Below, piece by piece: positions 28,852 to 36,001 of a stretch of 64,000 nucleotides of DNA. The notes beneath the pieces are model-generated. The model was not told where the DNA came from. It did no database searches and saw only the letters and a list, made by a program, of their open reading frames with translations. Position 1 is the first letter of the stretch; each line of letters starts with the position of its first letter. A program made the translations under genes and the position numbers. Source of the stretch: Lachnospiraceae bacterium (GTDB taxonomy: Bacteria > Bacillota > Clostridia > Lachnospirales > Lachnospiraceae); NCBI GenBank assembly GCA_017553505.1, contig JAFZLD010000010.1, positions 62,001-126,000 on the forward strand. The letters are read 5' to 3'.

Positions 28852-30225
28852 ATGAAGGCATTTACTTTCGAAGACGCGCTTAAGGCTGCGGGCGGAACCG
28901 CGGTCAATCAGGAAAACGTTACAAGAGAAATTACAAATGTAACCATGGACTCAAGAAAGGTCATCTTTGGCAGTCTTTTTGTGGCTATCAAGGGTGAGAG
29001 AGTCGATGGGCATGACTTCATGCGCGAAGTGTTCTTAAAGGGCGCGGCAGCAGTACTGTGCGACCATGTGCCGGAAGGAATAACGGGGCCTTGTATTGTG
29101 GTGCCCGATACCGTCAAGGGTCTTCAGGAGATTGCAAGATGGTACAGAAGCATTCTTCCCGTTAAGGTAGTCGGTATTACCGGAAGTGTCGGCAAGACCA
29201 GCACCAAGGAAATGGTAGCGGCTGTCCTTGCTGAGAAATTCAAAGTACTTAAGACCATCGGTAACTACAATAACGAGATAGGATTGCCTTTGACAGTTCT
29301 GTCAATCGAAGAAGATACAGAGATTGCGGTGCTTGAGATGGGTATCAGCGATTTCGGTGAGATGCGTGTATTAAGCCGTATTGCGTGCCCCGACATTTGC
29401 GTCATCACCAATATCGGACAGTGTCACCTCGAATTCTTACACGACAGAGACGGTATTTTAAAAGCCAAGTCTGAGATATTCGAATTCATGAATCCCGAGG
29501 GTCGCATTTATCTTAACGGCGACGACGATAAGCTTATTACGGTCAAGGAAGTTAACGGTATAGTGCCCACTTTCTTTGGCCTTAAGGATACGAACGATGT
29601 TTATCCCGCTGAGAAGGAGTCTATGGGACTCGGCGGTACCAAGATGAGGATTTCTCTTCGCGGAAGTCTGTTTGACGCGGAGATTCATATGCTCGGTGAC
29701 CACATGGTATCCAATGCAATGGCGGCTACGGCGATTGGCGCAGACCTCGGTATGGACAAGAATCAAATTGCCGCAGGACTCTACACAGCCAAGACCATTG
29801 ACGGACGAAGCAATCTTATTCCCAAGGGTACGGGATACATTATCGATGATTGCTACAATGCATCGCCCGCATCCATGATGGCTGCTTTGGATATGCTTAA
29901 GCTTGCCAACGGTCGTAAGGTGGCAATACTCGGTGATATGTTTGAGCTCGGACCCGATTCCGACAATATGCATGCGGCGGTCGGTCGCTACGCGGCTACA
30001 GTCGGCATCGATAAGCTTTTGTGCGTAGGTCAGAATTGCAGACACATGTACAATGCGGCTCTTCATGAGAACGGTAACGGCGGATTGGGAGTCGGCTACT
30101 ACACAGATCTCGAATCGCTTCTTAAGAGCCTTAAGATAGAGATCAAAGAAGGCGACAACGTTCTGGTTAAGTCGTCTCACGGTATGGGCTTTGCTCAGTT
30201 GGTGGAAGCGTTGAAAGAACTGTAG
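28852..30225 (+). CDS. murF: UDP-N-acetylmuramoyl-tripeptide--D-alanyl-D-alanine ligase
   Basis: A 457-residue Mur ligase that adds D-Ala-D-Ala to the UDP-MurNAc-tripeptide in the cytoplasm. The P-loop is GITGSVGKTSTKEM near residue 107, followed by NYNNEIGLPLTVL, VLEMGISDFGEM, and the DDCYNASPASM block characteristic of MurF. Length is normal. It starts 4 bases after ddl with no clear ribosome binding site of its own, so translation is probably coupled. A terminator follows at 30253. Confidence 0.97.
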   Translation: MKAFTFEDALKAAGGTAVNQENVTREITNVTMDSRKVIFGSLFVAIKGERVDGHDFMREVFLKGAAAVLCDHVPEGITGPCIVVPDTVKGLQEIARWYRSILPVKVVGITGSVGKTSTKEMVAAVLAEKFKVLKTIGNYNNEIGLPLTVLSIEEDTEIAVLEMGISDFGEMRVLSRIACPDICVITNIGQCHLEFLHDRDGILKAKSEIFEFMNPEGRIYLNGDDDKLITVKEVNGIVPTFFGLKDTNDVYPAEKESMGLGGTKMRISLRGSLFDAEIHMLGDHMVSNAMAATAIGADLGMDKNQIAAGLYTAKTIDGRSNLIPKGTGYIIDDCYNASPASMMAALDMLKLANGRKVAILGDMFELGPDSDNMHAAVGRYAATVGIDKLLCVGQNCRHMYNAALHENGNGGLGVGYYTDLESLLKSLKIEIKEGDNVLVKSSHGMGFAQLVEALKEL

Positions 30226-30252
30226 AATAATAAATGATATAATGACCGGTTA

Positions 30253-30283
30253 AGGTGCAGGATTTAGATCCTGCATCTTTTTT
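30253..30283 (+). terminator. ddl-murF terminator
   Basis: GGTGCAGGAT pairs with ATCCTGCATC around TTAG, followed by T6. Confidence 0.9.
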
Positions 30284-30519
30284 GTGCGCCCAAAGCTATT
30301 AACATCGGCATGGTATGCGATATAAGTTGCGATGCGAGATGATATGGTACACATATATAATACTATTGCGCAATATAAGCGGTATATGCAATACTATATA
30401 TACGATTATACCAACATAGTATATTGGCATCACACCAATGCAAAATGGGATTGCTTTGTTTGCATTCGATGATTACTTGTTGGGTATCGTTTATCAGCGG
30501 TTCGAAAGGAGAATACAGA
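30284..30519 (+). promoter_or_regulatory. AT-rich upstream region of Cys-rich peptide 1
   Basis: No gene. It is dense in small palindromes, including a perfect TATTGCGCAATA at 30364-30375 and a TATATATA-rich patch, but no good -35/-10 pair stands out. AACATAGTATA at 30413-30423 recurs, inverted, upstream of the second peptide at 32495-32505, in both cases about 95 bases before the start codon. A strong GAAAGGAG ribosome binding site ends the region. Confidence 0.45.
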
Positions 30520-30771
30520 ATGAATAGTTTTGAATTCATCGGAAATTGCTTTGCGGATTCAATGCCTGAAACAGATGACGTTGCATGTGCTCTCGATATG
30601 CCTTGCAGAACTGTCGGCTGTAGTGTCAAGGGTATTGGGTGCCGTATTGACGGATGCTTGTTAAAGGGCGTTGTATGCAGATTGGATGTATGCAGATTGC
30701 TCGGTTGCCGCGTTGAGGTACCTATTTGCCCTGCGGCAATTTGCAGAGCGGACGTTGTTATCCCGCGCTAA
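30520..30771 (+). CDS. Cys-rich RiPP precursor peptide 1 (11 Cys, 5/7 spacing)
   Basis: An 83-residue peptide from the ATG at 30520, 8 bases after AAAGGAG. It begins MNSFEFIGNCFAD, a short leader matching FVGNSFAE of the peptide at 32597. After a spacer, cysteines fall at 29, 34, 41, 46, 53, 58, 63, 70 and 75: steps of 5 and 7 alternate almost throughout. C10 and C23 are extra. Charged residues often sit three after a cysteine (Asp44, Asp56, Glu66, Asp78). No signal peptide. It is probably a substrate of the radical SAM protein at 32972, although 2.2 kb and a terminator separate them. Family known only as a type (Cys-rich radical SAM RiPP precursors); mature product unknown. Confidence 0.75.
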   Translation: MNSFEFIGNCFADSMPETDDVACALDMPCRTVGCSVKGIGCRIDGCLLKGVVCRLDVCRLLGCRVEVPICPAAICRADVVIPR

Positions 30772-30852
30772 GTATCTGAGTAAAGGCCATATTTGATTAA
30801 TTTGGTGTGAAATAGTGATGCATTAGAAGCAGTCCCAATACCATATTCACAA

Positions 30853-30883
30853 AAAGCTCCTCACGAATTGTATGAGGAGCTTT
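30853..30883 (+). terminator. Hairpin terminator after peptide 1
   Basis: AAAGCTCCTCA pairs perfectly with TGAGGAGCTTT (11 bp) around CGAATTGTA. The trailing T-run is short. It separates peptide 1 from the PadR operon. Confidence 0.75.
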
Positions 30884-30888
30884 AACTA

Positions 30889-30936
30889 TTGACAATTATT
30901 ACACTTAGTGATATATTACGGTTAACGATATATTAC
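30889..30936 (+). promoter_or_regulatory. Promoter and likely PadR operator
   Basis: TTGACA (30889-30894) and TATATT (30912-30917) are separated by 17 bases. The 10-mer GATATATTAC occurs at 30910-30919, over the -10, and again at 30927-30936, a 17-base direct repeat ending 26 bases before the padR start. Overlap with the -10 and the start site suggests autorepression by the PadR protein it drives. Confidence 0.6.
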
Positions 30937-30962
30937 AGTAAACGTAATAAGGAGGCTGAAAC

Positions 30963-31280
30963 GTGAAGGACAACGTTAAAGGCGGTGCACTTACAGAAGT
31001 AACTTTTTTCATACTTCTTTCTTTGTACACACCCAGGCACGGTTATGCGGTCATGCAGTTTGTTGAAGAGAAGACCGGCGGAAGACTGACACTTGGCGCC
31101 GGAACATTGTACGGAGCGATTACAACTCTTCAGGACAAAGGCTGGATAGAGCCCTGCGGAGGCGATGAAGGCAGGAGAAAAGAGTACGTGATTACAAGCA
31201 CCGGTAAGGAAGTGGTTAACAGGGAACTTGACCGACTTGAAAAGTTGACACAAGTTGCCGGAGAAATCGTTGGGAGGTAG
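30963..31280 (+). CDS. PadR-family transcriptional regulator
   Basis: A 105-residue winged-helix protein of the short PadR-s2 type: GGALTEVTFFILLSL, HGYAVMQFVEE, a recognition region GRLTLGAGTLYGAITTLQDKG and the wing GRRKEYVITSTGKE, followed by a dimerisation helix. Starts at a GTG after AAGGAGG. It is followed after 3 bases by a DUF2812 gene, a pairing repeatedly seen in Clostridia where the regulator controls the membrane protein. Position between two RiPP precursors suggests it may sense the product or envelope stress, but this is inference. Confidence 0.9.
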   Translation: MKDNVKGGALTEVTFFILLSLYTPRHGYAVMQFVEEKTGGRLTLGAGTLYGAITTLQDKGWIEPCGGDEGRRKEYVITSTGKEVVNRELDRLEKLTQVAGEIVGR

Positions 31281-31283
31281 AGT

Positions 31284-31871
31284 ATGAAGAAAATCAGATA
31301 TTTTGCCGGAATGCTTAATACCCAGGAAAAGTGGCTTAATGACATGGCTGCTCAGGGATACAGACTTAAAAAGGTCCACAAACTGGTATATGAATTCGAA
31401 GAATGTGAGCCCGGCAAGTACCAATATGCCGTAGAGTATGTCGGCAACAAGGACTATGAAGAATTGAAGAAATATCACGATTTCCTTGAAGACGTGGGGT
31501 ATACGGTCTTCTACAAGAACATCAATCTGAACTATTCGATAGGAAAAGTAAGGTTCAGACTTTATAAATCAAAGCCCTGGGTTCCCGTTACCAACAAAAC
31601 CGGTTATAACAAAGAAATCCTGATAGCAGAAAAAGAAAACGACGGGAAGCCCTTTGAACTTCATACCGACAAGGATGACAGAGTGGCGTACTACAAAGAG
31701 TTGCTATATCCATATGTGGTTTTGTTTGCCCTGTTTGCTTTGTTTGCATTTGCTATAAAGAATCTCGCGCCCGCTGTAATAGCGGCATTATTGGTAATAC
31801 CGATGGGAGTATACGGATATAGATTATACAAAGAAAAAAGAACGGGAGGTCGTTGGGAGAATGAACAATAG
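31284..31871 (+). CDS. DUF2812 membrane protein
   Basis: A 195-residue protein with the DUF2812 pattern: MKKIRYFAG, EKWLNDMAAQGYRLKK, a soluble domain of about 110 residues, then two hydrophobic helices (about 140-160 and 162-180) and a short basic tail. Such proteins are usually encoded directly after a PadR regulator, as here. Their function is not established. GGGAGGTAG precedes the ATG; its end overlaps the next gene by 11 bases. Confidence 0.85.
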   Translation: MKKIRYFAGMLNTQEKWLNDMAAQGYRLKKVHKLVYEFEECEPGKYQYAVEYVGNKDYEELKKYHDFLEDVGYTVFYKNINLNYSIGKVRFRLYKSKPWVPVTNKTGYNKEILIAEKENDGKPFELHTDKDDRVAYYKELLYPYVVLFALFALFAFAIKNLAPAVIAALLVIPMGVYGYRLYKEKRTGGRWENEQ

Positions 31872-32253
31872 CCGAAAGAAAACAATACTTACAACCATAC
31901 TTGTTGCAGCTATAGTTGTTATTGCGATTATTCTGCAGCAGAACGGATTTATACCTTCTAAAGTGGGCTCCAGGACCGGATGGACGGAGAATATCGGTAA
32001 CAAGAGCTGGGAAGTAAATTATATATCTTTGGATGGTAAATTTTCCAAGTATATTAAACCTGAGAACAATACAGTTGTTGTCGAAGTTGTAACTAAGAGT
32101 GGGGAGTTGACAATAGAGTTGACAGACAAGGACGGCAACAGCATATTTAACCATAAGTTCACGGAAAGCGAGACTTTGGAAGTCCCTGTAAGCGGCAAAA
32201 TAAAAATTAAAGCAACTGCCGATGATCATTCGGGAGGCTTTACTGTGAAGTAA
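31861..32253 (+). CDS. Small membrane-anchored extracytoplasmic protein
   Basis: A 130-residue protein with a basic start (MNNSRKKT), one uncleaved-looking membrane helix at about 8-26, and an outside beta-rich domain (VVVEVVTKSGELTIELTDKDGNSIF) of about 95 residues. It overlaps the DUF2812 gene, so the three form one operon ending at the hairpin at 32288. No family recognised. The position between RiPP precursors would fit an immunity or export accessory protein, but nothing in the sequence proves this. Confidence 0.65.
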   Translation: MNNSRKKTILTTILVAAIVVIAIILQQNGFIPSKVGSRTGWTENIGNKSWEVNYISLDGKFSKYIKPENNTVVVEVVTKSGELTIELTDKDGNSIFNHKFTESETLEVPVSGKIKIKATADDHSGGFTVK

Positions 32254-32287
32254 GAGTGCCAATGTAGGAAAAAGCCATATAAAGAAG

Positions 32288-32335
32288 GAGCCTAATGCTA
32301 ATGTCGCATGAGAAGCATTGGGCTCTTTCTTTTTA
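32288..32335 (+). terminator. Terminator of the PadR operon
   Basis: GAGCCTAATGCT pairs with AGCATTGGGCTC (one wobble) around a 14-base loop, followed by TTTCTTTTT. Confidence 0.85.
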
Positions 32336-32397
32336 TGCCATGATTAAAGTAAATGGAAACTTGTGTTGTGAGTGTAAACAAATTCATATAGGCGCAT

Positions 32398-32426
32398 TTG
32401 ACTAATATTACCAAAATAAATATACA
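32398..32426 (+). promoter_or_regulatory. Promoter of the RiPP peptide 2-maturase-exporter operon
   Basis: TTGACT and TATACA are separated by exactly 17 bases, giving a leader of about 165 bases before the peptide start. The leader includes TGCAT/ATGCA (32445-32459) and the palindromic element at 32485. Confidence 0.6.
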
Positions 32427-32484
32427 AATTGAAAATAGTATTGATGCATAATACATGCAATAGTAATATATTCATTACAAATTC

Positions 32485-32506
32485 GAACAGTATGTATACT
32501 ATGTTC
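32485..32506. promoter_or_regulatory. Palindromic element shared with the peptide 1 upstream region
   Basis: GAACA...TGTTC flank an inner GTAT-GT-ATAC. The minus strand reads AACATAGTATA, the same 11-mer found at 30413-30423 before peptide 1. It may be an operator or part of a leader stem; chance cannot be excluded in such AT-rich DNA. Confidence 0.35.
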
Positions 32507-32596
32507 TTGCCAACTGGTCAAACGGCTGCTTTTCAAGAACAGAAAACATGCCGGAGAAGTTTGCCAAGATTAGTGAGTTTGAAAGGAGAAAGTATT

Positions 32597-32881
32597 ATGA
32601 CAGCTCAATTTGTTGGAAACAGCTTTGCTGAAACAAATGCGAAAGTAAGCAAATGCCCTGCAGCAGTATGCCCTGTTGCAGTATGTCCTGCAGATGCGGG
32701 ATGTGGACTCAACGGATGTGGTACTGCGGGTTGTGGCGCTAACCTTTGCGGCGTCGATGGTTGTACAGTAGCCGGTTGCGTAATTAATGCATGTCCTATT
32801 GCCGGATGTGCACCTGCTGACGGATGCTTACTCAACGTCCTTCCTATTCCCGGTCCTTTTAGCGAAGACGACACAATTTAA
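32597..32881 (+). CDS. Cys-rich RiPP precursor peptide 2 (12 Cys, pentad spacing)
   Basis: A 94-residue peptide from the ATG at 32597, preceded by GAAAGGAGA. A 19-residue leader (MTAQFVGNSFAE...) precedes cysteines at 20, 25, 30, 36, 41, 46, 51, 56, 61, 66, 71 and 77; every step is 5 except two of 6. The residue three after each cysteine is always Ala, Asn or Asp, and glycine often precedes the next cysteine. A Cys-free tail (LLNVLPIPGPFSEDDTI) ends it. It sits 90 bases upstream of a radical SAM-SPASM gene, so it is the likely substrate for thioether crosslinking (sactipeptide or ranthipeptide class). The regular pentads could fold as a small beta-helix. Product activity unknown. Confidence 0.85.
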   Translation: MTAQFVGNSFAETNAKVSKCPAAVCPVAVCPADAGCGLNGCGTAGCGANLCGVDGCTVAGCVINACPIAGCAPADGCLLNVLPIPGPFSEDDTI

Positions 32882-32971
32882 TAATTTATAGAATAAGAGT
32901 CAATTAACAATTGGGATAAGCGTCAAGCTTATTAAAGGCAGCCGAATTTAAAGGAAAATGGGGACATAAAG

Positions 32972-34327
32972 ATGAAATATTCAAAGTTTAATCTCCTGGT
33001 AGAGGGGAAAGACAATAAAAAGATATTGTTTAACACAATGAGCGGAAACAACTTTGTCATCTCGGATGATTTGTGTGATGCGCTTAAGAGTGGAAACGTT
33101 GATGTATTGGATGAAGATATAAGAAAGGCCTTTATTGAAAAGGGCATCATTATTGACGACAAAATCGATGAAAATAAGTATTTTGCGTACTATCACAACA
33201 AAACCAAATTCGATAACAGCAGTGTCGGTTCGACCATTCTTTTGACATGGGCCTGCAATTTCGCCTGCGTATACTGCTTTGAGGGCGCCGGAGAAAAGGT
33301 TCTGACCCTGACCAAAGAAAACGCGGACAAATATGTCAAGTTCATGAAGAACCAGGCGAAGGGCAGAAAAGCTTCGTCTATGAACATCACGTTGTTTGGT
33401 GGAGAACCGCTTGTAAACATTAAGATGGGATTTGAGATTCTTGACGAGCTTCATTCTTTCTGCGACGAAGAATCCATTGAATTTTCCTGCGGAATCATTA
33501 CCAACGGTACATTGCTTACAGATGAAGTTCTCGATAAGCTCAAGGCACATAACTGCAACATGATTCAGATTACCCTTGACGGCATGAAGGAAGTTCATGA
33601 CGGCCGCAGACCTTATAAGGGCGGAAGGGGGTCTTTTGACGATGTAATAGCAGCGATTAAGAAAGTCAATGACAAAGAAGGCGTTCACGGCGTCATTCGT
33701 ATAAACGTTGACAAAACCAATATTGATGAGGCGTTTAAGCTTCTTAAGTATCTGGGCAAAGACGGCGAGAACCTTACAAATTGTACCGTGGATTTCGGTA
33801 TCGTAAGAGGATCTACAATGGCTTGCTCGGCATATGCGGGCAATTGCTTCGTAGAAGAAGAAATCGGCGAGATTTTGGATGTTCTGTGGGCCGAGGCCGA
33901 AAAGAACGGATTTATCGAGAATACCACACCTATGAGAAGGTGGATGTATTGCGGATTATACAGCGACAGCCAGTTCACCGTTACGCCTGATGCGGCAGTT
34001 TATAAATGCTGGGAGCATGCGGGTATGGATGAGCACAAGATGGGTGAGCTTGATGAGAACGGTAACTTCGTCAATCCTCAGTTTGCTTATTTTGACTGGA
34101 TGTCTGCTACTCCTACGGAAAATGAAGACTGCGCGGCTTGCGTATATCTTCCCGTATGCGGCGGCGGTTGCGGCGTAGTAAGCTACAACGAAACTCAGAG
34201 CTACCACTCTAAGGGCTGCTTCAAGGTACGCGGCGTGGTTGAGAAACAGGTAGAGAGATATGTAAATAAAAAGCTTGAGCATAAATGCGCAGAGTGCAGT
34301 GCTCAATGTGAGGCTAAGGATGCATAG
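32972..34327 (+). CDS. Radical SAM-SPASM peptide maturase
   Basis: A 451-residue enzyme. Residues 1-85 form a leader-binding-like N-terminal domain; the radical SAM motif is CNFACVYC (Cys95, 99, 102). FGGEPL, the SAM-binding GGE block, follows. The SPASM region is complete: Cys326-X18-Cys345 and CAACVYLPVCGGGC (CX2CX5CX3C) plus a later cysteine in SKGCF, enough for two auxiliary Fe-S clusters. An extra CX2CX3C (CAECSAQC) sits at the very C-terminus. Enzymes of this type make thioether bonds from cysteine to carbon in RiPP precursors; anSME-type maturases are the other branch, but the adjacent Cys-rich peptide favours a RiPP role. The exporter gene overlaps its end. Confidence 0.93.
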   Translation: MKYSKFNLLVEGKDNKKILFNTMSGNNFVISDDLCDALKSGNVDVLDEDIRKAFIEKGIIIDDKIDENKYFAYYHNKTKFDNSSVGSTILLTWACNFACVYCFEGAGEKVLTLTKENADKYVKFMKNQAKGRKASSMNITLFGGEPLVNIKMGFEILDELHSFCDEESIEFSCGIITNGTLLTDEVLDKLKAHNCNMIQITLDGMKEVHDGRRPYKGGRGSFDDVIAAIKKVNDKEGVHGVIRINVDKTNIDEAFKLLKYLGKDGENLTNCTVDFGIVRGSTMACSAYAGNCFVEEEIGEILDVLWAEAEKNGFIENTTPMRRWMYCGLYSDSQFTVTPDAAVYKCWEHAGMDEHKMGELDENGNFVNPQFAYFDWMSATPTENEDCAACVYLPVCGGGCGVVSYNETQSYHSKGCFKVRGVVEKQVERYVNKKLEHKCAECSAQCEAKDA

Positions 34328-35942
34328 CTTATTTGCAATGAGCCGGGATGTAATGCGGCGTCATGCTTTTAAAGTGGTAATCTATATTGCTTTAAGCCTG
34401 ACGCTTGGGTTACAGTCGCTGGCGATTCCCTACATAACGGGTAACTTTATAGATTGCCTTAACACCTCGGCAGATATGAGCGGCATCTATAGGTACTGCA
34501 ATATCTATTTCGGGGTGGCTGTTATAGGAATAATCGGTGGATATATCAACAACAGGCTGAATATCAATATCCTCACGCGGATGTCGTATGACCTCAACAA
34601 ATCCGTGATTGAGCATATTCAAAGAATCGGTCTGACGGCGGTAAGATATGAGAACACCGCTGAACTTAACCAGAAAGTGAACAACGATTCCAATGCCGTG
34701 ATTTCTTTCTGCGTGTCCGTAATTCAAGGCATTTTGAAAAATGTGCTTACGATAGCGGTGGCGCTCTACGTAATGATACGACTTGAGAACAGGGTTCTGA
34801 TTATTGCGATTGCCAGTATTCCGATATATGCAATCATATTCTTCCTTATCAGGCGGGCGATTTACGAAGCGGGCAAAGAATTTAAGAACGCTCAGACCGT
34901 TTTCTTTGGCAAGATGTATGAGCAGTTGTCTTACATCAAGCAGATTAAGATAAACGGACTGGTGAAGGGCTTCACAAAGCGGATGGACCGATACTTCCCG
35001 GGTCTTATGAAGAGCGCGTACAAATATCAGGATGTATCTTATCTCTTTTCGTCCATAGATACCGTAGTCATGTCGCTTGCTCAGGTTGGACTTTTTCTGT
35101 ACTGCGGCTATGCTGTTATCGGCAAAAGAATGACTATCGGCCAGCTTACTCTTGTGTCGAGCTATTTCGGGATGTTTATAGGAGCCGTGAGATATTTCTT
35201 TTCACTGGGTAAGACTGTTCAGGATACAAAGATATCGGAAGCCAGACTCAGGGAAATCATTGAGGTACCGGAGGAAGAGAACGGAACCACCGAACTTTCC
35301 GGTATCGACAGAATCAAGAGCAGTGACTTATCGCTTGCTATCGGGCCAAAGAAAATATATTCGGATATTAATCTCGATTTGGAAAAGGGAAAGATTTATG
35401 TTCTTGAGGGTGAGAACGGAAGAGGAAAGACTTCGCTGGCGTTATCGTTAATCGGACTGTATAACCCTGAGATGCACGGCGACATTACATATGACGACTT
35501 TGGTATAACGGAGCTTGATATGTATAAGGCGCGACAGGGGAAGGTAGTTTACCTTGAGCAGGAGCCCAGGCTTTTTGATGACAGCATTCTTTACAATGTT
35601 ACACTCGGGCAAGAACACTATGATTCGAAACTCATGGAAGAGCTGGCTGAAACATTTAATATCAGGGAACTGATAGAGGGGCAGCCCGAAGGCTGGAATA
35701 CTGCGACGGGAGGTTCGGATACGACTTTCTCGGGTGGTGAGAAGCAAAAGATGATGTTGGTAAGGACGTTTCTTAACAATCCGGAACTTGTGATTCTGGA
35801 TGAACCCTCATCTGCGCTTGATGCCGGTTCGACGCAGGCGCTGTGCGATTATTTAAAATCTACCGGGCGGGAACGCATCACGGTGATAATAACCCATGAT
35901 GAGATATTCAAAAATATAGCGGACAAAGTTCTGACTTTGTAA
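34320..35942 (+). CDS. ABC exporter, fused membrane and ATPase domains
   Basis: A 540-residue half-transporter: six hydrophobic helices in the first 310 residues, then an ATPase with Walker A GENGRGKTS (about 364-372), signature FSGGEKQ, Walker B LVILDEPSSALD and an ITHDE histidine switch. No N-terminal C39 peptidase domain is present, so leader removal must be done by another protease or not at all. I start at 34320, 8 bases inside the maturase gene, with GAGG upstream. Position indicates export of the modified peptide, possibly also self-protection. Confidence 0.9.
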   Translation: MHSLFAMSRDVMRRHAFKVVIYIALSLTLGLQSLAIPYITGNFIDCLNTSADMSGIYRYCNIYFGVAVIGIIGGYINNRLNINILTRMSYDLNKSVIEHIQRIGLTAVRYENTAELNQKVNNDSNAVISFCVSVIQGILKNVLTIAVALYVMIRLENRVLIIAIASIPIYAIIFFLIRRAIYEAGKEFKNAQTVFFGKMYEQLSYIKQIKINGLVKGFTKRMDRYFPGLMKSAYKYQDVSYLFSSIDTVVMSLAQVGLFLYCGYAVIGKRMTIGQLTLVSSYFGMFIGAVRYFFSLGKTVQDTKISEARLREIIEVPEEENGTTELSGIDRIKSSDLSLAIGPKKIYSDINLDLEKGKIYVLEGENGRGKTSLALSLIGLYNPEMHGDITYDDFGITELDMYKARQGKVVYLEQEPRLFDDSILYNVTLGQEHYDSKLMEELAETFNIRELIEGQPEGWNTATGGSDTTFSGGEKQKMMLVRTFLNNPELVILDEPSSALDAGSTQALCDYLKSTGRERITVIITHDEIFKNIADKVLTL

Positions 35943-35969
35943 CGCTCACAGACAATACGAAAGATAAAA

Positions 35970-35998
35970 AATATCCCGCGACAGACTCGCGGGATATT
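35970..35998. terminator. Hairpin terminator between the exporter and plsC
   Basis: AATATCCCGCG pairs perfectly with CGCGGGATATT around ACAGACT. The minus strand has T6 after it, so it serves plsC best; it may also end the exporter transcript. Confidence 0.85.
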
Positions 35999-36001
35999 GT
36001 A

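Noticed and set aside
27942-30180. Long minus-strand frames under ddl and murF
   Set aside because: They are shadows of well-identified genes with conserved motifs on the plus strand.
32597-32881. Metallothionein-like metal-binding peptide
   Set aside because: Regular pentad spacing, a leader segment shared with the second peptide, and an adjacent radical SAM-SPASM enzyme and exporter fit a RiPP precursor better; metal binding is not excluded by sequence alone.
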